64,000 nt of DNA from Acephala macrosclerotiorum. Taxonomy: Eukaryota > Ascomycota > Leotiomycetes > Helotiales > Mollisiaceae. How positions within the stretch are numbered: the stretch's first letter is position 1; every line of letters starts with the position of its first letter. Shown here piece after piece: positions 34,676-45,592 of the stretch. The notes under the pieces were generated by a model. The model saw only the letters and a list, made by a program, of their open reading frames with translations. It made no database searches and was not told the DNA's origin. Location: the NCBI GenBank assembly GCA_014904845.1, contig MU119250.1, positions 227,017 to 291,016 of the forward strand. The letters run 5' to 3'. The translations under genes were made by a program, and so were the position numbers.

Positions 34676-35743
34676 ATGTCGAAGCCTTCCACGATGTCAA
34701 AAACAACTATAGCTATTATCGCTGCCGTCAGCGCTGCAGCAGGTGCAAGCGTTACAGCAGCAATGTACTCTACGCGCTCAGAGAAGAAAATACAAGCAGT
34801 TGCATCCTCAACCGCAGTTTCTCCTAGCTCAACAACTTCTGTTCCTGCTCCGATACCAGCATCTTTACCGATAGTTTCGAAAGATACCTTACCCCCTGTT
34901 GATCCAGCAGGACTCTTCCAATACGGCTTCCCAGGTCCAGTCGCGGACCTGGCGACTCGAGACGCACTCGTATCCTCCTTCGATCGAAGACTACGAAATC
35001 CCTCGTGGGTAGCAGAACATATCACGCCCCAATCACTCGCCGTCCAAAATGGGGACCGCAAACACAGTGTCTTCGTCGAAGATCCTTCCGTCCCGGAGAA
35101 GTTCCGAGGGAAACTGAAAGATTATTTCCGCTCTGGCTATGATCGTGGACATCAGGTTCCAGCCGCAGATGCGAAATGGAGTCAGCAAGCCATGAACGAT
35201 ACTTTCTTCTTGACGAATATGTGTCCGCAGGTTGGCGAGGGATTTAATCGAGATTACTGGTCACATTTTGAGGATTTCTGTAGGAGGTTGACGTTGAAAT
35301 ATCCAAGTGTACGGATCGTTACTGGACCACTATATTTACCGAAGAGGGATGCCGTTGATGGGAAGTGGAGGGTTTCGTACGAAATGATTGGGAATCCACC
35401 AAATATTGCCGTTCCTACACATTTCTACAAAGTTATCTTCGCGGAAGATGGTACGACAACGGGTCCTGTTGCAGTAGGAGCTTTCGTGCTGCCTAACGCA
35501 CCAATTTCGAACGAGAAGCCTATTACGGATTTTGAGGTCCCGGTCGAGGCAGTGGAAAGGGCGAGTGGGTTGGAATTTGCGACGAAGTTGCCGATTCAGA
35601 GGAGGAAGAGACTTTGTGCAGATACGGTGTGTGCTTTGGTCATCAAGGATTACGCTGAGCGTCAGAAGGCATTTGCGAAAGAACCGAAGGCCATCGCGGC
35701 GCCGACGAGGACAAGTCCTAGGAATGCTGCTCCGAACTTGTAA
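34676..35743 (+). CDS. NUC1: Mitochondrial DNA/RNA non-specific nuclease (EndoG/Nuc1)
   Basis: Single exon, 355 aa. The N terminus has a hydrophobic Ala-rich segment (TIAIIAAVSAAAGASVTAAM) that would anchor it in the inner mitochondrial membrane, followed by a Ser/Pro linker. The nuclease core has the DRGH motif at residues 156-159 (DRGHQVPAADAKWSQ), with His159 as general base, and TNMCPQVGEGFNRDYW with the Mg2+-binding Asn near residue 191. It is the fungal orthologue of endonuclease G, which degrades mitochondrial nucleic acid and can move to the nucleus in cell death. The C-terminal 25 residues are basic and disordered. Confidence 0.95.
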   Translation: MSKPSTMSKTTIAIIAAVSAAAGASVTAAMYSTRSEKKIQAVASSTAVSPSSTTSVPAPIPASLPIVSKDTLPPVDPAGLFQYGFPGPVADLATRDALVSSFDRRLRNPSWVAEHITPQSLAVQNGDRKHSVFVEDPSVPEKFRGKLKDYFRSGYDRGHQVPAADAKWSQQAMNDTFFLTNMCPQVGEGFNRDYWSHFEDFCRRLTLKYPSVRIVTGPLYLPKRDAVDGKWRVSYEMIGNPPNIAVPTHFYKVIFAEDGTTTGPVAVGAFVLPNAPISNEKPITDFEVPVEAVERASGLEFATKLPIQRRKRLCADTVCALVIKDYAERQKAFAKEPKAIAAPTRTSPRNAAPNL

Positions 35744-36157
35744 TTCTTGATTCAAGTGAGGGGAATGAGAGGTGGTGGGATATGAACAACAAGATGGGTA
35801 GAATATAGTGAGGGAAGGGTTACAGAGGAGGATCAGCTCGCGAGGGCGTTTTCTGCTATTGTTTGATTAGACAGCATTTGCATAGGCGGCGGCATTGGCA
35901 TAGTATGGAGTTTTGTCTTTTGTGTTTTTCACTTGATGTACTTGTACTGTAATTTCAATATACCATAGCACAGATAGCAGCACACAATTCAATACACAAA
36001 ACAATCACAAAGATCGTCAAACAAAAAGTCTCGAAGTTTTTTGATATCAATCGCATTTTGATTTCTACAAAGAGTACCAACTACGCCGAGGTATCCCATT
36101 CTGTTATACAAGTGACAAGTTCCCATTTTGCATTGCTTCTCCCTCAACAATCGCCCC
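35744..36157. other. Convergent 3' ends of NUC1 and PFS2
   Basis: About 410 bp between two facing stop codons, AT-rich from 35930 to 36060 as expected for polyadenylation regions. No gene. Confidence 0.5.
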
Positions 36158-38397
36158 CTACCTAGCTTTCGTATACTTTCCCTGCCTCTGCTCCATCCTC
36201 AAACTCTCCTCCTGACTCGGTAATGGACCTCTCCTCCTCACACTCCCACCACTCGTCGGCGGCTCACTATCCCTATCCCCGCCACCCATCCCCGGGATCT
36301 GAAAAGGTGGCGCACCCATTCCCGGTGGTGGAGGTGGAAACCCAGCAGTGAAACCAGGAGGGGGTAGAAGACCTGGAGGCAGCATTCCAGGAGGTAAAGG
36401 CATTTGTCCTCCTACAGGCGGTGGAGGAGGAGGTAAACCCGCTTTCTGCATCATCTCTGCTAATTTCGCGAAATCGGGAGGATGGTTGGGATCTAGACCC
36501 GGTAGAGGAGGTGGAAGACCATTTCCAAATACAGGTGGTGGTGGTGGTGGTGGGGCTGCTCCTCCCATACCAGGAATCAATGGTTTTGGTTGAGCACCGC
36601 CTTGACTCGTTCCATCCTTTCCGAGCTGTGGGAGTGGGAGACCAGGAATACCGGGGAAGCCAGGGAGTTTGGGAGGCATCTTTTGATCGATGAGTCCTTC
36701 TGTCTCGTCTTCCATTTCTTGCTCTTCTTCTTCTTGGCGTTGACGGCGGCCTCCGCGGCGGTCCCATGTTCCTTGTGCTTCGGCGGCTGCTTCTCCGATG
36801 TGGTGGCGATCGTTTGAGATATCGGTGTCGCCTGGACGAGCGCGTGTCCAGAATTTTGTGGTGCGGTCGTTGGATCCTGATGCTAGGATGTGACCTAAGG
36901 GATGCCAGTCCAGACTCCAGATTGGGAACTCGTGGGCGTGGTTGATCTTATGAGCTGGATAGATAGTTTGTGCTGTTGCTGTTGAAGGGTCTGAGGAGTC
37001 GTATGGGGCGAGGGTCGGGAGGACGCCTGGGGGATTGTTGGGTTCGTCGAGGAGGTAGTGGAACATGGCTCCGTCGGCGCCGCCGGTGCTGAGCATGGAG
37101 GAGTGGATGGGGTGCCAGGCTAAGGTTGAGATCTCTTTCTCATGACCTTTGAGGAGGAGGATATCACGCATCATTCGGAGGTCGAATACACGTGCTGTTT
37201 GATCTCGTGCTGAGGATGCTAGGCACTGGCCTCGGACTCTTTCGAAGGAAGTCTTGGTGATGGTATTCTTGTGGCCGTGAAGTGTCGTCAGGCAACGACC
37301 TGTCCGAGGATCCCATAACTTGACTAAATGGTCCTTTGATCCAGATACGAGAAGGCCCTTTGTCGGATGCCAGTCGACTGCTTTGGCATCCCAACCGTGG
37401 CCAGTCAAAATAGATTCTTCGATTCCTCCAGCAAAATCGAAAATCTTTAACGTGGAGTCATCTGAAGCTGTGACAAATTTCGTGTCTGTAGGACTGAAGG
37501 CGATGTCTCTAACAGCATCATGGTGACCTTGAATGACCTTGACATTGTTGAAATTCGGCTGCCAGTACTTGATCAGGCCGTCTTGATCAGCTGACAAGAG
37601 CCAGTCATCACTATGTGAATAAGACAGAGCTCTGATAGCGACGTCATGTGCCTGCATAATCGTCTCAAAATTAAAACCAGTTCCATTCCACAGGGTGAAC
37701 TCTCCACTGCTGGAACCAGTGAGCAATCTTCGGCCTTCTGGCGTCCAGCGTACGATGTTGACTGGATGTTTGTTCTTGTTTAGAGAAGCGTGCAAGAAGC
37801 GTGAAGGTATTGTGTCCGCTGGACTATTCAACCTCGCTAATGGAGGCAGCATCTATGTTCTGTCAGATTTGTTCTTTCGTGACATGATCAGAGGACGTAC
37901 ATCGACTATGTAGCTTGCACTCGGTCTCTCCATCTCGCCCTGGTAGCCGCCCCTAAATCTCGGCTGCCTGTTTCGCATCCAATGCACAATAGTTGATCCA
38001 TAATCAGTAACGGGTCCTAGAATACACAGTATTAGCAGTATTCGAATGCTTTCGAGAGCCCATGCTTTCAGGAAAGCCTCATCACGTGATATGATACAGC
38101 ACCAAAAAGTTAGACAAGCCCAGAACCAGCTATTCCCAAGGATTCCTGAAAACCAGACCCCAGGATCGAGGCGGAGAGTCAAAGCCAATTTCTTTGCGCG
38201 CCTTGACGTCTTCCTCATGCCTCACGGATGGCATTCCCTCAAACGACCGCTGCTACTTCTTCCCCTTGACCCAAGTAATTCAGGTCCAACTCACTTTTTG
38301 CTCTCCCTCGAATGAATACACCATCATAGTTGCCTCCTCCACCTCCACCACCGCCTTGGCCTCCATAGTCGCGGTCGCCGCGTTGCTCGTATGCCAT
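36158..38397 (-). CDS. PFS2: Polyadenylation factor subunit 2 (WD-repeat, WDR33 homologue)
   Basis: Three exons (38397-38295, 38016-37901, 37852-36158) give 637 aa. The N terminus is Gly-rich and leads into [14 protein letters not shown] and [12 protein letters not shown], the conserved WDR33/Pfs2 segment. Seven WD repeats follow (residues about 90-420), starting [16 protein letters not shown] and ending [15 protein letters not shown]. The C-terminal 200 residues are Pro/Gly-rich with poly-Pro runs. The protein is a core scaffold of the cleavage and polyadenylation factor that recognises the mRNA poly(A) signal. The first intron is long for this window (278 bp); the other is 48 bp. Confidence 0.95.
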
Positions 38398-39019
38398 TTT
38401 CACTACCGTGTCATTATCGTTGGTGAGTCTCTGTTAGATGGAAGTTGTTCCTGAAATGACCGAGATATTGACGTAAGAATGTAAGTTGTAAATAAGTCAC
38501 AAGAGGTATTGACTCGAAATGGTTGAAGTCAAAGTCATATGGTCAAAGTATCACGCTTCTGCTTTGGGATCGCTTCCAAAAATGAGCAAGGGTGTTTTGG
38601 TAGCGGAAGAATGGTTTTTCCTAGTGTGCCTAACTCCGGATTGGGTTTCGCGATCCCTGCCGACTTTCTCCTCGTGCTTCTCAACATTGAGCCAACAAGC
38701 CAAATTCAACCCAGCGGGTGCATCGCTACCACTTCTCCCATCCAATGAGGACCTGGAGTACGCGCATGTTGCTTCTCTCCAACGTACATCTTCTTTTCAT
38801 TTCTACTTTTCTTCTATTTTCAGTTCATCCGTAGGTCGGGTACTGTTTCATCACCTCTCCTCTCGCCTAGATTTGCCCCGCCACTGTCCCGCGCTTTCAG
38901 AAGCTCCTGTTTCCTGTTACCTCCCTCCTTGGCTCTGGCATTACGGCCACCAGCATAATTATCCTCGAGGGCTCTTCCTCTTCTTCTCTATTAATGTTTC
39001 TTATAACAGTTTTTTAACA
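38398..39019. promoter_or_regulatory. Divergent region between PFS2 and the DGAT1-type gene
   Basis: About 620 bp with long pyrimidine tracts (38780-39010) ahead of the acyltransferase start, probably its leader. An upstream extension of the same frame to 38519 is open, but it does not resemble DGAT1 N termini. Confidence 0.4.
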
Positions 39020-40726
39020 ATGGCGACGAAAACCGATACTGCGACCGTTACAGGCGCAGACGTTCGCAGCGAAGGTCCAATTAGGCGATCAGGCAATTCA
39101 CATGTGAATCTCAATGGATTCTCCGCGCCACGACCACTTGCGCCAATCCGCACGCATACGAAAAAGAAATACAGACATGTCGCTGCTGTACACTCAAAGC
39201 CAAGGACATCATGTCTCAGTCATGATGCACAATCGACTCCAAGTTTCCTTGGGTTCAGGAACTTGATGGTCATCGTCCTCAGTACGTCCTCGTCAGAGAG
39301 CATCATAGGATGGGATCCTGCATCTAACATCTGCGACAGTCGTCGGTAACTTACGTTTGATGATTGAGAACTTCAAGAAGGTTGGCAGATACTCCATCTC
39401 TAGATGAATTGAAACTAATTGATATCAGTATGGAGTTCTTATTTGCATACGATGCCACGATTACCAACGACAAGACCTCATCCTCGGCGCAGCCCTATAC
39501 TTTATTATACCATGCCACCTCTTCCTTGCCTATGTGGTCGAGTTAGTAGCTGCACAACAAGCAAGAAGATCACTGCGGAGTAATGGCAAGAAGAGATCCG
39601 GCACAGCAACACCTGGAGGAAGCTATGTACCATCTGACGAAGAGCGACGGAGGTTCCACTCGACCTGGGTCTTCATCGCATGGGTTCATGGTCTCAATGC
39701 AACATTATGCCTGACCATTACCTCGGTCATTGTCTATTTCTTCATACACCATCCTCTGATCGGAACATTGAGCGAGGTCCATGCCATCATTGTCTGGCTG
39801 AAGACTGCTTCCTACGCATTTACGAATCGAGATCTTCGACACTCTTACCTACATCCATCGAATCGAGAAGAGGATATCCTACCTGAAATTTACCAGCAAT
39901 GTCCATACCCAGAGAACATCACACTTGGAAACTTGACATACTTTTGGTGGGCTCCAACGTTGGTGTACCAACCAGTATACCCCAGAACTACCAAGATCAG
40001 ATGGGTTTTCGTGGCAAAGCGTATGGCTGAAGTATTTGGATTAAACGCCTTCATGTGGATTGCCAGTGCTCAATACGCGGCACCCGTTCTCCGAAACTCC
40101 TTGGACAAAATAGCTACACTGGACTTATCTTCCATTTTGGAAAGACTCATGAAACTATCAACTATCAGTCTCGTCATCTGGCTCGCCGGATTCTTTGCCT
40201 TATTCCAATCATTCCTAAATGCTTTGGCCGAAGTAATGAAATTTGGAGACCGAGAATTCTATGCCGACTGGTGGAATAGTCCTAGTGTTGGTGCATACTG
40301 GAGGACTTGGAATAAGCCAGTCTACCAGTTCATGAAGCGGCACGTTTTCTCGCCGCTTATTGGGAGAGGATGGAGTTCTGGTGCTGCGAGTATATTTGTT
40401 TTCACGTTTTCTGCATTCCTGCATGAATTGCTCGTCGGTGTGCCAACTCATAACATCATTGGTAATTTGATATTCCCCCAGTCTTGCTTGGTAGACTAGT
40501 CTAATGATGCTTCACAGGTGTCGCATTCATTGGTATGCTTGCTCAGCTGCCATTGATGGCTATCACGGCACCACTTGAGAAGATGCAAGGAATCAATGGA
40601 AGGATTATTGGGAATTGTATCTTCTGGGTATCTTTTACCCTGATAGGTCAACCCCTAGCAGCCTTGCTGTACTTCTTTGCTTGGCAAGCAAAATACGGAA
40701 CTGTCAGTAAGAGCGTAAAGTTGTAG
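39020..40726 (+). CDS. DGAT1: Diacylglycerol/sterol O-acyltransferase, DGAT1-type (MBOAT)
   Basis: Four exons (39020-39281, 39340-39380, 39429-40461, 40518-40726) give 514 aa. After a disordered, basic N terminus comes FLGFRNLMVIVLIVGNLRLM, a region conserved in DGAT1. It is followed by multiple membrane helices, the acyl-CoA:DAG signature FYADWWN with its REFYADWWNSPSVGAYW context, and the MBOAT active histidine in FSAFLHELLVGVP. The product makes triacylglycerol, or steryl ester, in the ER membrane. The WWNS context favours DGAT1 over the yeast Are enzymes. The exon 2 donor GTTGGC is unusual, but frame and family fit support it. Confidence 0.93.
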
Positions 40727-40789
40727 ATACCTTCACATAGTCACCTAAAAGGCCCCCCAATATTTGTCTTTAGAATCATTATCATTGGC

Positions 40790-41772
40790 TCATGACACCC
40801 TGTCATTCTCTGCACTAAGTAACTCCATCAACCCGCCCTTATTCCTCTTCTTCGCATCCAACTCCAGCATCGTCTGAATAAACCTTGAGATCTCTTTAAC
40901 CTTCACGCCCGCCACATTAACACAATGCAACACCGTCAACGCATCAACCGGCACACCCCCCAACTTCGCAATCTGACACACCTCCCCATGTCTATTCATC
41001 CCCACCGTCAATGATCCCTCTCTCAACTGCTCTTCCAGTAGATTTGCATCCAGCAACACCTTCTCGCTATCCTCAGAATCCTTGCCTAATACCGTCTCCC
41101 CATATAACGAAAATGTAATACACAGCGGGTGGTGCAGAAGACTCAATGGGACAGGTTCTCGTTCTGACAGTGTGTAGACAGTAACACTCTCCCCTTCCGT
41201 ACTAGTATCCGGCTTCCTAAAATGTTGCAACGCAGCCACAATCCCAACACAAGCCCCATCCACCAAATTCCCATCATGGCTCAAAACATGCACATCTGCT
41301 CTTATACTCCAACATTTCTGCGCAGATATCAAACACAGAGATTCGAGATCGATAGCTCCTGATCGCCGGAGTGTTTTTTCGAGAAGTCGCGAGAGGAGGG
41401 TTTCGGTTGTTGAGGGTCGGTTTACTTCGAAGGAGGGGAGGGTCATTGGGGAGAGTTCGGTGACGATGGTGAAGAGGCCTTCGAAGGGGCGTTCGGGGTA
41501 GGGGGTTGTTACTTCGGCAGTTATTTTGGTTAATATCCTGAAGATATATCAGCATACATTCTAAGAGTATAGAGTAGGGAGGGAGATTATTGGGGTGTGG
41601 AAACAAACCTCGTCTTCCCTAACCTAACATCTGCGACTCCATATTCATCTCCAAACTCCAACTCCAGAGCTCGGAATTCGTCGAAACCGCGGCCATCTAG
41701 TCGTATATCTTCTGCTAGAGCTTTGGCAAAGAATTGTTTCTCGTTGAGAGAGGGCTCTATTTCTTTCGGCAT
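40790..41772 (-). CDS. RRP45: Exosome complex core subunit Rrp45 (RNase PH fold)
   Basis: Two exons (41772-41609 and 41537-40790) with a 71-bp intron give 303 aa. The start MPKEIEPSLNEKQFFAKAL and the motif EDIRLDGRGFDEFRALELEF are classic for Rrp45/PM-Scl75. The RNase PH-like fold continues through TAEVTTPYPERPFEG, HDGNLVDGACVGIVAALQHF and VPLSLLHHPLCITFSLYG. It is one of six ring subunits of the RNA exosome (3'-5' RNA processing and decay in nucleus and cytoplasm) and lacks the phosphorolytic residues of active RNase PH. It shares a short promoter with CWC15. Confidence 0.94.
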
Positions 41773-41987
41773 TTTGTATTTGTTGAAGACAGAAAGGTTG
41801 TTGATTTCACGATTCAGCAGAAAACGCGGGACAGCTTTTTGGTGGCATAATTGCGATTCTGCCGAGGCGGTGTGATGGATTTGGATTAGTGCATGGGGCT
41901 AAGTGTGGCTGGTATCGAAATCTTTGGGACATTTCCAGATGCGCATCAAGTCCAACGAGACAATATTGAAACTATTCTGCAGCAATT
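41773..41987. promoter_or_regulatory. Compact bidirectional promoter of RRP45 and CWC15
   Basis: Only 215 bp separate the divergent starts of an exosome subunit and a spliceosome subunit, so both must initiate within it. Confidence 0.6.
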
Positions 41988-43097
41988 ATGACTACCGGTA
42001 TGGCATAACTCTTGAATCCTGACTTATGACTATATGCTAACATCCTACAGCACACAGACCTACCTTCGATCCCGTAAGAAACCAACTTCTCAATCTGCAG
42101 CACCGTGACTGACAATCAATAGGCCAAGGGAAAAGAAGCCCAGCGCGGACCAGCATACCATCAACGTCTCCTACCAGCTCACACGCAACTCAAAGTCCGG
42201 TACGCCGTCCATAATCCTCATTCTACGAGCTATTCTAACGGATCACAGACAACGAGGACAAGGAGGAGATGCAGACAAAGATCACGAAGTTCGCGACTTA
42301 AGAGCAGAGTTATTAGCAGCCGAAGCTGCTCATTTTGCGAAGGTTAAGGGTGGTCCTGCCCCTACTCCAGTCTCCACGGCAGATGCGATAGAGGCCGGGG
42401 AGAGGGGCGAGAAGAGAGCGTTGGAGAATGGAGAGGCACGGGAAGAGGACCCGGAAGCGAAGAGGAGAAGGATATTAGAGGAGTCTAGGGATATTGATGC
42501 CGACTCCGAAGACGACGAGGAGGAGGATAGTAGCGAAGACGATAGTGACGACGAAGACGAGACGGCCGAGCTACAGCGAGAACTAGAGAAGATCAAGCGC
42601 GAGCGAGCGGAGAAGAGGGAGCAAGAGGTCAGAACAAGCTTTCTTAACAACTATCCCTCTACATTACTGACGGGAACATCTGCAGGAACGGGAGAAAGCC
42701 GCAGAAGAAGAGGCTGAACGGGAGAAAGACATCGCTCTCGGCAACCCTCTCCTGAACCCCAAAGCCGACTTCAATGTCAGGCGGAGGTAAGTCTGGGATC
42801 CTTAATCAGCCACGATCATGCACTGACCGCATATAGATGGGATGACGATGTGATCTTCAAGAACCAAGCTCGTGGGACTGAGGATAAAGGCAAGAAGAAG
42901 GAATTCGTCAATGTGAGTTATAATCCTCGTCGGAGCTGTTGGAGTTTCTCCGTGCTAATCCTCCTTCTAGGATCTCCTTCGATCAGATTTCCACAAGCGG
43001 TTCATGAGGTGAGTCTAAAAATCAAGCTTTTTACAAACTATATTTTTGGAGAGAAAGAACTGTGGCTAATTTGTGGCACAGTAAATACGTCAGATGA
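41988..43097 (+). CDS. CWC15: Pre-mRNA-splicing factor Cwc15/AD-002
   Basis: Eight exons (41988-41997, 42051-42073, 42123-42199, 42249-42627, 42686-42786, 42837-42912, 42971-43008, 43082-43097) give 239 aa with perfect frame continuity. The start MTTAHRPTFDPAKGKEA is the invariant Cwc15 N terminus that threads into the spliceosome core. A long acidic and Lys/Glu-rich coiled region follows, then NPLLNPKADFNVRRRWDDDV, and the conserved end FHKRFMSKYVR. It belongs to the Prp19/NineTeen complex of the active spliceosome. First and last exons are only 10 and 16 nt. Confidence 0.95.
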
Positions 43098-44357
43098 GCA
43101 GAGGATGAGATCTTAGTTCATTTGTTCGGCGTCGATCCTGGGTCAGCCGGGGGTGTATTTGTGGGGATGTTTTACTTTCCGGCGTTTGGTTCTGAGATCC
43201 AGCTAGTGAGTTTCTGAACTTAGGTCAATCTGGGAGGTGGATTCAGAATTATCGGCAGTGGCTTGCAAAAGAATTGACTTTGATGCTGGGTCAGCTGAAC
43301 AGCACAGAAGATTATGCGTATAGGAAATGCAATTCAATATCGAACTCAAGCCAAACCTTGTCCCTGCAGGATTTGGAGATTTTGCTGCCGAGAAAGTACC
43401 TCATAATGACGAACAATCTCTCAATGCGGGGCGCTCCCGATGCCGGCGATCAATTGGCCCATTGATTAGCCACCACAGCCACATGTTTAAAAGACAGGGT
43501 CTTTGACGGGGATGCCGATCAATGACGGAAAGCTTGGCGGGGAACCAACCGCGATTTTGGGCAAGCCCACCTCTAACAAGCTCTCCGACAAGCACGCCTT
43601 CCAAAAGTTCCCCTCGATCGAAGATCCAAGCACCAAAGCGGGGTTGACAGCATAGCCTACCCAGATGCGCTGACCCGCAATGGCCAGACTGGCGCCACCA
43701 AAGAACCACGCTCGCCAAGCCGTGTCAACCAAGCTGAATCCTGATTGTCCGAGCTTGAGACTTGCGGGAGTTTAGCTTCCAATCGTGCTGTTCCTGTGCG
43801 ATTGTGCCAGCCATTGTGACCCAATGCCTTGCTTTTTCAGGCTTAGGGAGAGTGCTTGTTGGTGGGCTAATGCCTTGTTTCACGAGCTGGTGGCAGTGGG
43901 TGCTTGAATGTCCGATATGGAACAAGTGATCTTCGATATGATCTTGTTCCAGATGGGACCAATGAATGATATGCAGGCCGGCCAGGGCAGCTGTGAGTTT
44001 GGCTACTTTTGGAACCAGCAGGGGATGACGAGTGATGCAATGTGCTTTTTGCGGGAAAGCGCTGTTGATTGGAGCTGAATACCATGTAGAGAGGAGGCAA
44101 TTCTTTTTTCCAGGTTGACAAGGTGGTGAGCTTTCTTGTCTTCGTATCTCGCTTGTGTAGCTGTGACGAAGCTACCCCTCGATCTCCTTCTCATACGTAG
44201 CCGAGCACCAATTCGGTCACCAGCCTTGATATAAGACCTCCTTCCCGTCGTTGTACCTCCTCCTCCATACAACTCCAAATCACAACTCGATCTTACTTCA
44301 CACACTTTTACAATTACAGTCAATCTACAATCAATCGCTTGAACAATCACAGCAATT
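43098..44357. other. Intergenic, promoter of the DDR48-like gene
   Basis: No gene is supported. The 200 bp before the DDR48-like start contain a CCCCT element near 44176 (the yeast stress-response-element core), a TATA-like GATATAAG near 44228 and a pyrimidine-rich leader. A single CCCCT is weak evidence of stress control. Confidence 0.35.
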
Positions 44358-45592
44358 ATGTCTAACTACGACAACAATAACACTGTAGGTTTACCCCGCC
44401 ATCAAGTTAGACTTCCATTCCTCACACTTCTTCTTTAACAGGGCTCCTACGGAGATGACTCCTATGGCGTACGTCCATCTCACAGCTTCACCTCCATGAG
44501 GAGAAGCTCCAAGAGACAACCTGCATGAAGTACATACTAACAATCCCTCAGTCTTCCGGTCGCCAAGGAGGCAACTCTGGCCTTGGTGATGACAGCTACG
44601 GCGTAAGTACCCGTTCACTTTTAACCAACCCTTCTCTCCCATGGGAGCGCTTGCCTTGCATTGCTGTCTTCAGGACAGCACTTTTCAGTGTGGAAATTGC
44701 TCTCCTTGAGACGGACAATCCACTTTTGCTCGCTTGATCTTGTCTGGAGATATCTCCTTACAACTCAGGGATCTACGAACATCATGGGCTAACATCTACC
44801 TATCAGTCCTCCGGTAACACCGACAGCTATGGCAGCTCCGGCCGCACTGGTCAATCAGGTCTCGGTGATGACAGCTACGGCTCATCAGGACGCACAGGTC
44901 AATCAGGTCTCGGAGGTGATGACAGCTACGGCTCATCGGGCCGCACTGGACAGTCAGGCCTGAGCGGAGGTGACGATTCATACGATTCATCGGGACGCAC
45001 TGGTCAATCAGGAGGATTCGGAGGCAACGATACCAGCGACACCTACGGCAGCGGTAACACCTCTGGCCGAACTGGTGGTTTCGATTCTTCAGACACCTAT
45101 GGCTCTGGCAACACCTCGTCAGGGCGCACTGGTGGTCTCGACTCATCCAATACCTACGGCTCCGGTAACACCTCGTCCGGCAACTACGGCTCCTCGAACA
45201 CAGATACCTACGGCAGCGGTAACACTTCTTCGGGACGAACTGGTCAATCTGGCCTCGACTCCTCCGACACCTACGGTTCGGGCAACACCTCGTCCGGAAA
45301 CTACGGATCAGGAAACACTGGCAGCTCAGACACCTACGGCTCTGGTAATACCTCATCCGGCAACTATGGTTCCTCGAACACAGACGACAACTACGGAAGC
45401 TCCAACACAGGCTCCTCGGGCAACAACAAGAACGACTCAACCATGGGCAAGCTTATGGAAAAGGCTAGCGGAATATTGAAGAATGAGGGTCTTCAAGAGA
45501 AGGGTGCTGCCAAGCGTGCTCAAGCTGGTGCTGATCAGTATTCGTCTGGTAACACCGGTTCCTACGGAAGCGGAAATAACGATAACTACTAA
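44358..45592 (+). CDS. DDR48-like Ser/Gly/Asn/Tyr repeat stress protein
   Basis: Four exons (44358-44384, 44442-44468, 44552-44602, 44807-45592) give 296 aa. The protein is almost wholly repeats: SSGRTGQSGLGDDSYG units near the start, then DTYGSGNTSSGRTG and NYGSSNTD units, like the yeast DNA-damage/heat-shock protein Ddr48. A short ordered segment near the C terminus, STMGKLMEKASGILKNEG, resembles CsbD-like stress proteins. All three introns are phase 0; the second and third follow DDSYG, so exon 3 is exactly one repeat. The composition predicts a soluble, disordered, hydrophilic protein. A stress role is inferred from similarity, not shown. Confidence 0.75.

Noticed and set aside
38519..39019. 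N-terminal extension of the DGAT1-type gene
   Set aside because: In frame and open, but it reads as pyrimidine-rich leader and is unlike known DGAT1 N termini.
44796..45440. 214-codon Cys/Arg-rich antisense frame
   Set aside because: Antisense of the Ser/Gly/Tyr repeat array; the composition is forced by the repeats.
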